From assembly GCA_944385545.1 (NCBI GenBank), contig CALWXQ010000007.1:1-45194 (forward strand): a stretch of DNA of 45,194 bases, read 5' to 3'. Shown in pieces: positions 8,352-15,567 of this stretch. The position numbers and the translations under genes were made by a program. The notes below the pieces were generated by a model. It saw only the letters and a list, made by a program, of their open reading frames with translations, ran no database searches and was not told the DNA's origin. The DNA is from an uncultured Oscillospiraceae bacterium (lineage in GTDB: Bacteria > Bacillota > Clostridia > Oscillospirales > Oscillospiraceae). Numbering within the stretch: the first letter of the stretch is position 1; the number at the start of each line of letters is the position of its first letter.

Positions 8352-9653
8352 TTGGATACATTAGAAGCGTTTCTGGAAAGGAATTTGCTTTCAGATTCGC
8401 ATTATCATGATAAAACCGAAATTGAAAAAATTTCCCACGCCATAACAGACGCATTGAACAAGCGCCCCAGCTCACTGCCTATGCTTCCCACATATCTTTC
8501 TGTTTCCAACCAGATCGAAGAAGGCAAGCCGGTGATCGTGCTGGATGCCGGGGGAACCAATCTTCGGGTCGCACTGGTTACGATTCGAGATCAGGAGGCA
8601 ACGGAGACGAACTTCGCGAAGTACCCCATGCCGGGAACCCGAGGGCCGATGAACAAAGAGGAATTTTTTGACACCCTGGCGGAAAAAACTGTTCCACTGT
8701 GCGGCAAAAGCGATGTGATCAGCATTTGCTTTTCCTATTACACAGAGCCTTTGCCCGATCACGACGCGGTTGTCATGTCGCTTTGCAAGGAGATTCACAT
8801 TGAAGGCATCGCAGGCACGCATGTATGTGCGGAATTGGCAAATGCATTAAAACGGCGGGGAATAACCAAGGAATTTGAATTCTACTTATTGAATGATTCT
8901 GTTGCCAGTGTTTTAGGCGGTATATCAGATCTGGATTCCACTAAGGCGTACGACGGAATTATCGGTCTGATCTGGGGGACAGGATTCAACATTTGTTACA
9001 CAGAGGGCACGGATAATATCCCCACAGCCTTCTTCTACCCCTTTGATAACATGATGATCAATACCGAAGCCGGGGACTACGACGGCTTCGCCCAGGGGGA
9101 CTTGGATATCGCGTTGGATCAGCAATCGATGCAACCGGGCCTCCACAAAGCAGAGAAGATGATTGGCGGAGGATATTTGGGAGACTTGATCGTACATGGG
9201 ATTCGCGCCGGCGCAAAGGCGCAGCTGCTTCCCGCCTCGTTTGCAAATATCGAAAAAATCGATTTGAGCCAAATCGACCTGCTTTTGTCCGAAGACATGA
9301 CGGATATGCTCCCCACTTGCACAAGAGAGGATGTGCGCATTGTCAGAGAGATCATTTCCGCAGTTTACCGCCGGGCGGCAAGATTGGTTGCCTATATGCT
9401 TACGGCGGTTGCGAACAGGATCAAGGGAGATCGCGATTGCGTAAAAATCGCGGTAATAGCCGACGGCTCTACGCTGGTAAAATCTACATACCTGATGGAC
9501 GCTTTAAATCACTTCTGCCGCGCATTGTGCGCGCCCCAGAATATCCACATAGATTTGATCCCATCTTCCAGCGCAATTTTAAAGGGTGCGGCATATGCCG
9601 CTCTGCTGAAATCCAATAAAGGGTTTGTGTTTCGGGAGGAGCATCGCCGCTAA
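8352..9653 (+). CDS. hexokinase, eukaryotic-type family
   Basis: About 433 residues from a TTG start at 8352, chosen because GGGAGG (8337-8342) lies 9 nt upstream; a longer in-frame GTG at 8217 adds an implausible Trp/Cys-rich stretch. Family landmarks occur in order: VLDAGGTNLRVAL (phosphate 1, about residue 63), ISICFSYYTEPLPDHDA (sugar site), LNDSVASVL (catalytic Asp), GLIWGTGFNICYTE (phosphate 2), INTEAGDYDGF, GLHKAEKMIGGGYLGDLI and AVIADGSTLVKS (adenosine). This matches the hexokinase type 1/2 family, not ROK or Glk. It would phosphorylate the imported hexose or hexosamine at C6, feeding NagB if the sugar is glucosamine. It lies 158 bp after the UroD-like gene. Confidence 0.85.
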   Translation: MDTLEAFLERNLLSDSHYHDKTEIEKISHAITDALNKRPSSLPMLPTYLSVSNQIEEGKPVIVLDAGGTNLRVALVTIRDQEATETNFAKYPMPGTRGPMNKEEFFDTLAEKTVPLCGKSDVISICFSYYTEPLPDHDAVVMSLCKEIHIEGIAGTHVCAELANALKRRGITKEFEFYLLNDSVASVLGGISDLDSTKAYDGIIGLIWGTGFNICYTEGTDNIPTAFFYPFDNMMINTEAGDYDGFAQGDLDIALDQQSMQPGLHKAEKMIGGGYLGDLIVHGIRAGAKAQLLPASFANIEKIDLSQIDLLLSEDMTDMLPTCTREDVRIVREIISAVYRRAARLVAYMLTAVANRIKGDRDCVKIAVIADGSTLVKSTYLMDALNHFCRALCAPQNIHIDLIPSSSAILKGAAYAALLKSNKGFVFREEHRR

Positions 9654-9780
9654 GGATCCTCTGAATGACTCGTCTGGGGCTGAGTTGCGGATGCTCCCTC
9701 CATTCGCGCAGTTGACAAGCGGACTTCGGCCGAACCAAACCCTCCCGGCATCAGCGCTTGCCGGTTAATGAAACAGAAAG
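9654..9780 (+). repeat. MITE-like palindromic repeat, copy A
   Basis: Begins directly at the hexokinase stop. It aligns with copy B (10762-10924) at both ends: a shared left part (about CTCTGAATGACTCGTCT... to CGCGCAGTT) and a right core CCAAACCCTCCCGGCAT (9735-9751) identical to 10878-10894. The far right end has diverged into the nagB ribosome site region. Confidence 0.6.
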
Positions 9781-9788
9781 GCCGCATT

Positions 9789-10511
9789 ATGAGAGCAAGT
9801 ATTTACATTGAAAGGGATCATATGGCTGCCAGCATGCTCGCCGCGAATATTATTGGCGGCAAGCTGAGAGAAAACCCCGCAATGGCAGTCACGTTCGCAG
9901 CCGGCTTTACGCCGCTGGAATGCTATAAGCTTTTGCTCCGGCAGCAGCATGCCGGAATGCTCAGACTGGACCGGGCGCAGTATATTGGCTTGGATGAATG
10001 GGTCGGATTAGGTCCCAACGATACCGGCAGCTGTATTCAGACGCTGAACAGCGCATACTATATTGCGGCCGGGATTCCTCCGGCACAAATTTCGTATTTC
10101 GACGGACTGTGTACCGACCCCCAGGCAGAAGCGCAGCGCATGTGTGACGTTATTGCATCCATCGGTGGGATCGACATGGCCGTCGTCGGCGTTGGCATCA
10201 ATGGCCATATCGGCTTTAACGAGCCAAACACCGTATTACAGGGCGATTTTTCTCTGGTTGCCTTGAGTGAAACCACCCGAATCGTAGGCAAGAAGTATTT
10301 TGACGGCTCCCAAACGCCAAAAGTGGGGGCGACAATCACACTGCAAGCGCTTAAAAAAGCGAAGACTGTGATCGTGATTGCAACAGGGGAGAAAAAACAG
10401 CCTGCTGTTAAGAAAATCATCGCGGGAGACAGTTCTCTGCCCGCGAGCGCGTTTCTGGATCACCCCAATGCGTATTATATTTTTGATTCACACGCGGCGG
10501 CTATGCCGTAA
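9789..10511 (+). CDS. nagB: glucosamine-6-phosphate deaminase
   Basis: About 240 residues. NagB signatures are clear: GLDEWVGLG (catalytic Asp), GVGINGHIGFNEP (His and Glu of the ring-opening site; Asn before Gly-His as in Bacillus-type enzymes) and LSETTRIV. It converts glucosamine 6-phosphate to fructose 6-phosphate plus ammonia in the cytoplasm. I chose the ATG at 9789 (MRASIYIERD), behind AAAGG, over an ATG at 9768. It closes the ROK/ABC/hexokinase cluster, whereas NagA is at 18069 on the other strand, so this copy may be dedicated to free glucosamine. A hairpin lies 120 bp downstream. Confidence 0.9.
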   Translation: MRASIYIERDHMAASMLAANIIGGKLRENPAMAVTFAAGFTPLECYKLLLRQQHAGMLRLDRAQYIGLDEWVGLGPNDTGSCIQTLNSAYYIAAGIPPAQISYFDGLCTDPQAEAQRMCDVIASIGGIDMAVVGVGINGHIGFNEPNTVLQGDFSLVALSETTRIVGKKYFDGSQTPKVGATITLQALKKAKTVIVIATGEKKQPAVKKIIAGDSSLPASAFLDHPNAYYIFDSHAAAMP

Positions 10512-10538
10512 GGGAACATCCGTCAGCATGGTGACCCA

Positions 10539-10606
10539 GGGAACCTCTGATGAAACTGGCAAAATCTCTCGACGTTACCGCTTGCCGATTACTATAGAAA
10601 GCCTGC
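10539..10606. repeat. short MITE-like repeat remnant
   Basis: GGGAACCTCTGATGAA at the left and CGCTTGCCGATT...AGAAAGCCTGC at the right resemble the two inverted ends of the repeat family seen at 10762-10924 and 15479-15566, with only about 40 bp between them. Divergent; tentative. Confidence 0.4.
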
Positions 10607-10631
10607 ATTCATAGTAAATTTTTAACAAAAA

Positions 10632-10677
10632 ATGCCGGCATCGGTTGCCCCGCAAGGGGCGAGATGCTGGCATTTAA
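10632..10677. terminator. bidirectional hairpin terminator after nagB
   Basis: Outer stem AAATGCC (G) GCATC / GATGC (T) GGCATTT with one G-U pair, capped by an inner stem GCCCC-GCAA-GGGGC. The minus strand has the better T-run (TTTTTT); the plus strand continues AATAATTT. It ends the nagB transcript. Confidence 0.7.
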
Positions 10678-10761
10678 TAATTTGCTGTGAAGGCGGAGCT
10701 TGCGTCAGTTCAGTTGAATTGATGTAGATTTGTTCACAGCCTTGTGGTATACTTTTTCCTA

Positions 10762-10924
10762 GGAAGCTCTGGATCAATCGTCTTCGGCTGAATGCCGGAT
10801 CTTTTGTCCCCATCTGTGCAGTTCAAAAAACGGGAAATACATGCAGGATTCCTCCGTTGTTTGAACGTTTGGCTGTGCCAAACCCTCCCGGCATTCGTTC
10901 TTGCCGATGGAACCAGAGGTTTCC
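10762..10924 (+). repeat. MITE-like palindromic repeat, copy B (full length)
   Basis: A 163-bp element with inverted ends: GGAAGCTCTGGATC at the left and CCAGAGGTTTCC at the right; a reverse-complemented copy of the right end (GGAAACCTCTGG...CGGCAAGA...GAATGCCGG) aligns with the left over about 45 bp. It contains no gene. It shares sequence with copies at 9654, 14438, 15479 and 42307. Confidence 0.7.
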
Positions 10925-10970
10925 TAAAGAAACAAAGAGACAAACCGGGAATGGCAAAGGGTGTGATTGT

Positions 10971-11210
10971 ATAAAAATAGCAAATACCATCTTAAACACC
11001 ATTATAGGGGCTTTTATTGGCGTATTTATTGGGCATGGTATTTATGTTGTTTGGAACTTCAAAACTCGTCCTGAATTATACGCTATGCAATCAGCTCCGT
11101 GGTATACAAGCATTTTGGTGTATGGCTTATTTACCCTTGTTGTGCTATTCGTTTGCATTGTGATAAAAGTAATCATCAAACGAAAGGCGAAAAAGATAGA
11201 CAACAAATAG
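10971..11210 (+). CDS. small two-helix membrane protein with a non-standard start
   Basis: 79 codons reading IKIANTILNTIIGAFIGVFI..., with two hydrophobic helices (about residues 5-25 and 43-65) and a basic tail (IKRKAKKIDNK). The composition is typical of a real small membrane protein. There is no ATG, GTG or TTG in frame near the natural N-terminus: the first codons are ATA AAA ATA, 9 nt after AAAGGGTG, suggesting ATG has mutated to ATA. An upstream in-frame TTG (10857) lies inside repeat copy B. It may therefore be weakly expressed or silent. Function unknown. Confidence 0.5.
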   Translation: MKIANTILNTIIGAFIGVFIGHGIYVVWNFKTRPELYAMQSAPWYTSILVYGLFTLVVLFVCIVIKVIIKRKAKKIDNK

Positions 11211-11259
11211 GTTGACCAATGCCCATTATTGAGCAGTACCCAGCAAAGCCAAATAAGCC

Positions 11260-11289
11260 AAAGGACAGCCGAGTAATCGACTGTCCTTT
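11260..11289. terminator. hairpin after small membrane protein
   Basis: AAAGGACAG (11260-11268) and CTGTCCTTT (11281-11289) form a perfect 9-bp stem with A-rich and T-rich flanks, suited to terminating in either direction. The rest of 11211-11434 shows no supportable gene. Confidence 0.55.
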
Positions 11290-11434
11290 CTCTACGCTGA
11301 CAGGCAGAAAGCCAGCCATGACCAAACCGAGGGAAGCATCGTCTGCTTCTTCCAAAACTGGAGTGCCATTGCTGCTGCAAAAGGATGCAGCCAGCAAAGA
11401 ACAGAATCAAAATGGCAAAACAAAGGAACCTTTG

Positions 11435-13219
11435 TTATGAAATGGCATTGCTGCTTCGGCAGCTGTCACTGTTTGACTGTTTTTCCGCAGGTGCGATCCG
11501 AAACAGGGTTACGCCCAGGAGCAGGGGCAGGCACAGGAATACAGGGTAAGCGTACCGGAATTCCGCGAATACCGGCGTTCCCAGTAGCAATTCTGCCAAC
11601 ACCATCAGGGCGGGAATGGTCAGCAGCCATTCCGACCGTTTTTTCAAAGCGTTGACTGCCAGACATCCTGCCAGGAGCCAGGAGTGCAGCCCGATTCCCG
11701 TGAGGATCTGGGACAAAACCGAGTTTTCGAACAGGGTAAAGTACGCCTCGTAAAATCCGGTCAGAGCGCAGGTGTGAGGGGCTGGGGCTATCCCATATTG
11801 GGCGTTCTCCCCGCCGGTGTAGTACACCCAGTAGTCATAGCCGGCATTCCAGTAGCCTTTGGTCAGTTCGATCCAGGCCTTTGCGTATTCACTGGGATAC
11901 TGAATGCCAATGCGCAGCCACAAGGAGATATACTCGCCCAGGTGCTCCTTTAGATACTGTCGCTGTTCAGCAGAAATGGAGCCTTTCATGGGGTCGGAGA
12001 TTTCATGGGAGAATACGTTGGGCACATTGGCTATATCCATGATCTTGCTGAGCATCTCGGTGTCCTCCTGGGAGAGGGGACACTCATGGGTGATTACCCG
12101 TCCGATCTGCTGAAGGGGAAGGGAAAGCCCTTCCACGAAATCCGTAGATCCCACCTGCAAAAGATCCAGCACAGGGCCGGTGAGCACCCAGCCTAGGAGC
12201 AATACCACCAGCAAAATGATCAGCAGGACTGGCTTCTTTTTTCGCAGGACAACAAGGAAAAAAGGTAGGGACAACAGCAGAATAGACAAGCCGTTTGTGC
12301 GCATCAGGCAGCAGCCTATGCCGCCCAGGGCAAACAGAGCTAGATCCAGAGCGGCAGCGCCTCCGATTCCCCGCATAGAGCGGTACAGGGCGGTAATCAT
12401 CAGCAGAACAGAAGCACTGAACCAGATATCCTTCCACAAGGTAATGCTGTAGGCCATGTTATACGGCAGGAAGCCGTAGACGGCCAAAGCAGCCCAGATA
12501 TACCACCGGGGGACAGATGCCTGATACAGCGTCAGTGAGGCATAGGCCATACAGCCGGACAAAAGGAGGATCTGAAAGACACTGTATGTGCCCAAAGCGG
12601 CATTCATGTTATGAAACAATCCCTGTCCCAGTCCAATCAGCACCTTAACGGCCATGGTATGATAAAATGGGTTGTTATTGATGTAATTGCCGCTTTGAAT
12701 TTGCTCCAGGTATTTAAAGGAGTCAGGCGTCAGATAGGCCGGATATCCGGTGGTATACCAGTAGGTCAGGAACCACAGGGAAATGATTCCAAAGAAAAGG
12801 AAGAACCGCTTCACAGGATGACGCGGGATCGATGTACGGGTGCGCATCGGGCATCGATGCAGACACCAAAGAAGGATCTCATCGGAGACCACAAAACCTC
12901 CCAGGAATACGCAGCCAGTCCAAAGTAGGTAAAGGTGGGAAGGAAGTGTGATGAATAGTTTATAGTTTGCCAAAATCACTGCGGCAGAAAAAGCGGAAGC
13001 GGCAATGCCGATCCGGATTCTAAGGGGGCGGACAGACGCGGCGGCGTTGGTTCTGTAATTATCGCCAAGACAGAACAGGCCAAGCACCCCGCAGAGCACG
13101 TAGATGCTGTAGTAGGCCTCCGTATCTCCCAGACGCCAGAGCCATAGGGGAATCAAGGGGATTTGCAGCAGCGCTGCAATCCGGCGTTGCCGGAGCGGTT
13201 GGAAGACTGAAATGGGCAT
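11435..13219 (-). CDS. polytopic membrane protein, DUF6020-like
   Basis: 594 residues from an ATG at 13219 with AAAGGA 10 nt upstream; a longer frame to 13309 is less likely. It has about a dozen hydrophobic segments and a large extracytoplasmic loop (about residues 385-520) rich in Tyr and Trp. The patterns YPAYLTPDSFKYLEQI and AYSITLWKDIWFS resemble the DUF6020 family, which itself resembles GT-C (ArnT/PMT-type) glycosyltransferases with an acidic motif in the first outer loop. It may move sugars on a lipid carrier at the cell surface, but that is inference. It is downstream of the DUF362 gene (86-bp gap) on the same strand. Confidence 0.7.
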   Translation of the reverse strand: MPISVFQPLRQRRIAALLQIPLIPLWLWRLGDTEAYYSIYVLCGVLGLFCLGDNYRTNAAASVRPLRIRIGIAASAFSAAVILANYKLFITLPSHLYLLWTGCVFLGGFVVSDEILLWCLHRCPMRTRTSIPRHPVKRFFLFFGIISLWFLTYWYTTGYPAYLTPDSFKYLEQIQSGNYINNNPFYHTMAVKVLIGLGQGLFHNMNAALGTYSVFQILLLSGCMAYASLTLYQASVPRWYIWAALAVYGFLPYNMAYSITLWKDIWFSASVLLMITALYRSMRGIGGAAALDLALFALGGIGCCLMRTNGLSILLLSLPFFLVVLRKKKPVLLIILLVVLLLGWVLTGPVLDLLQVGSTDFVEGLSLPLQQIGRVITHECPLSQEDTEMLSKIMDIANVPNVFSHEISDPMKGSISAEQRQYLKEHLGEYISLWLRIGIQYPSEYAKAWIELTKGYWNAGYDYWVYYTGGENAQYGIAPAPHTCALTGFYEAYFTLFENSVLSQILTGIGLHSWLLAGCLAVNALKKRSEWLLTIPALMVLAELLLGTPVFAEFRYAYPVFLCLPLLLGVTLFRIAPAEKQSNSDSCRSSNAIS

Positions 13220-13305
13220 AATAGAAGAATCCTTTCTTACAGCGTAGGATACATGTGCAATGCAGGACAAAGAACCTGAAAACCCCAGGGGACAGAAGAA
13301 ATGGA

Positions 13306-14409
13306 TCAAATGCGGATCAGCTCATAGCTGTCTTCGCCCAGGCCGATCTTCTTGGCGTGGGAAATCTGGCTGCGCCAGTTGGTGTGGGGGAAGGGGGCGG
13401 TGAGATTGTCCAGATCTGGGCGGTTGGCCTTGGCCAGCTTGCTTCCCGGGATGCATGTCTGGGCGTTCACTGCCTCGGCACAGGCCAGGTCAAGGGCCAC
13501 GGGATCGAAGGAGGCGAACATGCCCACGTCCGGAACGATGGGGATATCGTTCTCCGGGTGGCAGTCGCAGTAGGGGCTGACGTCCCGCACCAGGCTGATG
13601 TGGAAGTGGGGACGGCCGTCCAGCACGGCCTTGGTGTACTCGGCGATCTTGCAGCCCAGAATGGCGGCGGACTGGGCGTAGGCAGGGTGGATGGCCTTCA
13701 CCGGGCAGACGTCGATGCACCGGCCGCAGCCCATGCAGGCGGCCCAGTCGATTCGCATTACCTTGCCCTCCATTCGGGGGCCGTTATGGGCGCAGTATTT
13801 TGCGCAGGTGCCGCAGCCAACGCACGTCCCGGGGTCTACCACCGGGCGGCCTTCGCTGTGCATCTCCCGCTTGCCGTCGTTGGAGCCGCAGCCCATGCCC
13901 AGGTTCTTCATGGCTCCGCCGAAGCCCGCTTCCTCATGGCCCTTGAAATGGTTCAGGGAGATCACAATGTCCGCGTCCATCACCGCCCGGCCGATTTTGG
14001 CGGTCTTTACATATTCGCCGCCCACCACCGGTACGTCCACATCGTCGGTACCCTTCAGGCCGTCGGCAATGATCACATGGCAGCCGGTGGAATAGGGGGT
14101 GAAGCCGTTCAGATAGGCCGTTTCCAGATGATCCAGGGCGTTCTTCCGGGAGCCGACGTACATGGTATTGGCGTCGGTTAGGAAGGGCTTGCCTCCCAGA
14201 TCCTTCACCAGCTGAACCACCACCCGAGCGTAGCCGGGACGCAGATAGGCCATGTTCCCCAGTTCGCCGAAGTGGATCTTAATGGCTACGAATTTGTCCT
14301 GAAAATCGATTTGATCCATGCCCGCCGTCAGGCACAGCCGTGCCAGCTTCTGGGGCAGGGATTCGGTGTTGCCGGTGGAGAAATCAGTAAAAAAGACCTT
14401 TGGGATCAT
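13306..14409 (-). CDS. DUF362 domain ferredoxin-type iron-sulfur protein
   Basis: 367 residues starting at ATG 14409 behind AGGAGG; the open frame runs further upstream without a ribosome site and into a repeat. The N-terminal DUF362 domain (KIHFGELGNMAYLRPGY, FLTDANTMYVGSRKN, SLNHFKGHEEAGFGGAMKN) encloses a bacterial 2x[4Fe-4S] ferredoxin domain with Cys196/199/202/206 (CVGCGTCAKYC) and Cys225/228/231/235 (CMGCGRCIDVC). It is a soluble electron-transfer or redox enzyme common in anaerobes, with unknown substrate. Confidence 0.87.
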   Translation of the reverse strand: MIPKVFFTDFSTGNTESLPQKLARLCLTAGMDQIDFQDKFVAIKIHFGELGNMAYLRPGYARVVVQLVKDLGGKPFLTDANTMYVGSRKNALDHLETAYLNGFTPYSTGCHVIIADGLKGTDDVDVPVVGGEYVKTAKIGRAVMDADIVISLNHFKGHEEAGFGGAMKNLGMGCGSNDGKREMHSEGRPVVDPGTCVGCGTCAKYCAHNGPRMEGKVMRIDWAACMGCGRCIDVCPVKAIHPAYAQSAAILGCKIAEYTKAVLDGRPHFHISLVRDVSPYCDCHPENDIPIVPDVGMFASFDPVALDLACAEAVNAQTCIPGSKLAKANRPDLDNLTAPFPHTNWRSQISHAKKIGLGEDSYELIRI

Positions 14410-14437
14410 GGGTATACCTCCTGAGTAAACTGTTTTT

Positions 14438-14490
14438 GAAGCCTCTGATTCCATGGGCAAGGGCTGACGCCGAGAGATTTTGAACGCAAA
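14438..14490 (+). repeat. MITE-like repeat, copy D (one end)
   Basis: The 43 bp at 14438-14480 match 15479-15521 with about five mismatches (shared GAAGCCTC...GGCAAG...GCTGACGCCGAG.GATTT). It lies between the DUF362 gene and the divergent GT8 gene; the opposite arm is not clear. Confidence 0.65.
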
Positions 14491-14550
14491 GGCAAGAACG
14501 GATCCGGACGGCGGAAAGGTGAACATTATGTAACGTTTTTCCGGGGATGC

Positions 14551-14579
14551 TGGCCTTTTCCTTTGCTCCGTGATACAAT
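14551..14579 (+). promoter_or_regulatory. probable promoter of GT8 gene
   Basis: TGATACAAT (-10 TACAAT 14574-14579) preceded at 17 bp by a weak -35 (TGGCCT). The transcript would start about 30 nt before the AAGGAAG ribosome site. Confidence 0.45.
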
Positions 14580-14617
14580 TGCTTCCAGAAAAACAAGATG
14601 AGAAAGGAAGCTGAAAA

Positions 14618-15508
14618 ATGAATTGGGATCCGCAAGCCGGTTTGAGGGAACAGACAGGGGAAAGGATGAACCTGCTGTTTTGCATCAACCGGAATTTTTT
14701 GTCGCTGCTGGAAACCTGCCTGCGCTCGGTGGCGATTCGGGGCGGCTATCATGGGTATGAAGCTTACGTGCTCCATTCGGATCTGGACGAGCAGGCGCTG
14801 GAACCGCTGCGCATAACGTTTCAGGAGCAGGTGCGCTTTCATCTGATCCGGGTTCCCGAGGATATGTTTGACGGATTCCCGGAGTCCAGGCGGTATCCCA
14901 AGCAGATCTATTACCGGCTGGCGGCGCCGCTGCTGCTGCCCCGGGAATTGGAACGGATCTTGTATCTGGATGTGGATACGGTGGTGATTAATCCCCTGGG
15001 AGAGCTGTATGAGACGGATTTTGAAGGCAGCTATTATGTGGGCTGCACCCACACCCGGGAGCTGCTGACGAAGCTCAACCAGACCCGGCTGCGTTCGCAG
15101 AAGGCGGTAGCCTATATCAATACCGGGGTGCTGCTGCTGAATCTGCCTGAGCTGCGGGAGAATGTGCGCCTGGAGCAGATCTGCGCCTATACCCGGGAGC
15201 GGAAGATGGCCTTGATCCTGCCGGATCAGGACATTCTCTCCGCCCTGTACGCCGACAAGGTGAAACTGGCCGATACCATGCGCTTTAACCTCAGTGACCG
15301 GATCCTGGGGCTGTACAACGCCGATCCGACCAATGAGAAGCGGAATCTGGACTGGGTTCGGCAGAACGCCGTGATCATCCACTACTGCGGGAAGAACAAG
15401 CCCTGGAAGGCCCGCTATACCGGCGTGCTGGGGGAATTCTATTGGCAGCAGCTGCCGCAGCGGGAAACCGGAAACGGAGAAGCCTCCGATTCAATCGGCA
15501 AGAGCTGA
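14618..15508 (+). CDS. glycosyltransferase family 8 protein
   Basis: 296 residues of GT-A fold. GT8 hallmarks: N-terminal MNLLFCINRNFLSLLETCLRS-type strand, SRRYPKQIYYRLAAP, the metal-binding DVD at residues 118-120 in LYLDVDTVVINP, INTGVLLLNL at 169-178, and the C-terminal HYCGKNKPW (257-265). It transfers a hexose from UDP-sugar to an unknown acceptor, probably a cell-surface glycan. The ATG at 14618 follows AAGGAAG by 7 nt. The last about ten residues (EASDSIGKS) are encoded by an inserted repeat (15479 onward), so the natural C-terminus may have been replaced. Confidence 0.88.
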   Translation: MNWDPQAGLREQTGERMNLLFCINRNFLSLLETCLRSVAIRGGYHGYEAYVLHSDLDEQALEPLRITFQEQVRFHLIRVPEDMFDGFPESRRYPKQIYYRLAAPLLLPRELERILYLDVDTVVINPLGELYETDFEGSYYVGCTHTRELLTKLNQTRLRSQKAVAYINTGVLLLNLPELRENVRLEQICAYTRERKMALILPDQDILSALYADKVKLADTMRFNLSDRILGLYNADPTNEKRNLDWVRQNAVIIHYCGKNKPWKARYTGVLGEFYWQQLPQRETGNGEASDSIGKS

Positions 15509-15566
15509 CGCCGAGGGATTTCGGCACAGCGAAACCTCCCGAAAGCGGACGATAGAGGCTCCCTGA
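15479..15566 (+). repeat. MITE-like palindromic repeat, copy E overlapping a gene end
   Basis: Left end GAAGCCTCCGATTCAATCGG and right end CGATAGAGGCTCCC are inverted copies of each other; the left 43 bp match copy D. It supplies the stop codon of the GT8 gene (15506-15508) and ends just before the aldo/keto reductase stop (15568). Confidence 0.7.
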
Positions 15567-15567
15567 C

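Noticed and set aside
11176..11397. 73-codon minus-strand frame with a protein-like stretch (VLEEADDASLGLVMAGF)
   Set aside because: Superficially protein-like, but without ribosome site, domain or context, and it crosses a terminator hairpin and the end of another gene.
13255..14181. Long plus-strand frame opposite the DUF362 gene
   Set aside because: It is a GC-rich antisense shadow; the minus frame has both ferredoxin motifs and a ribosome site.
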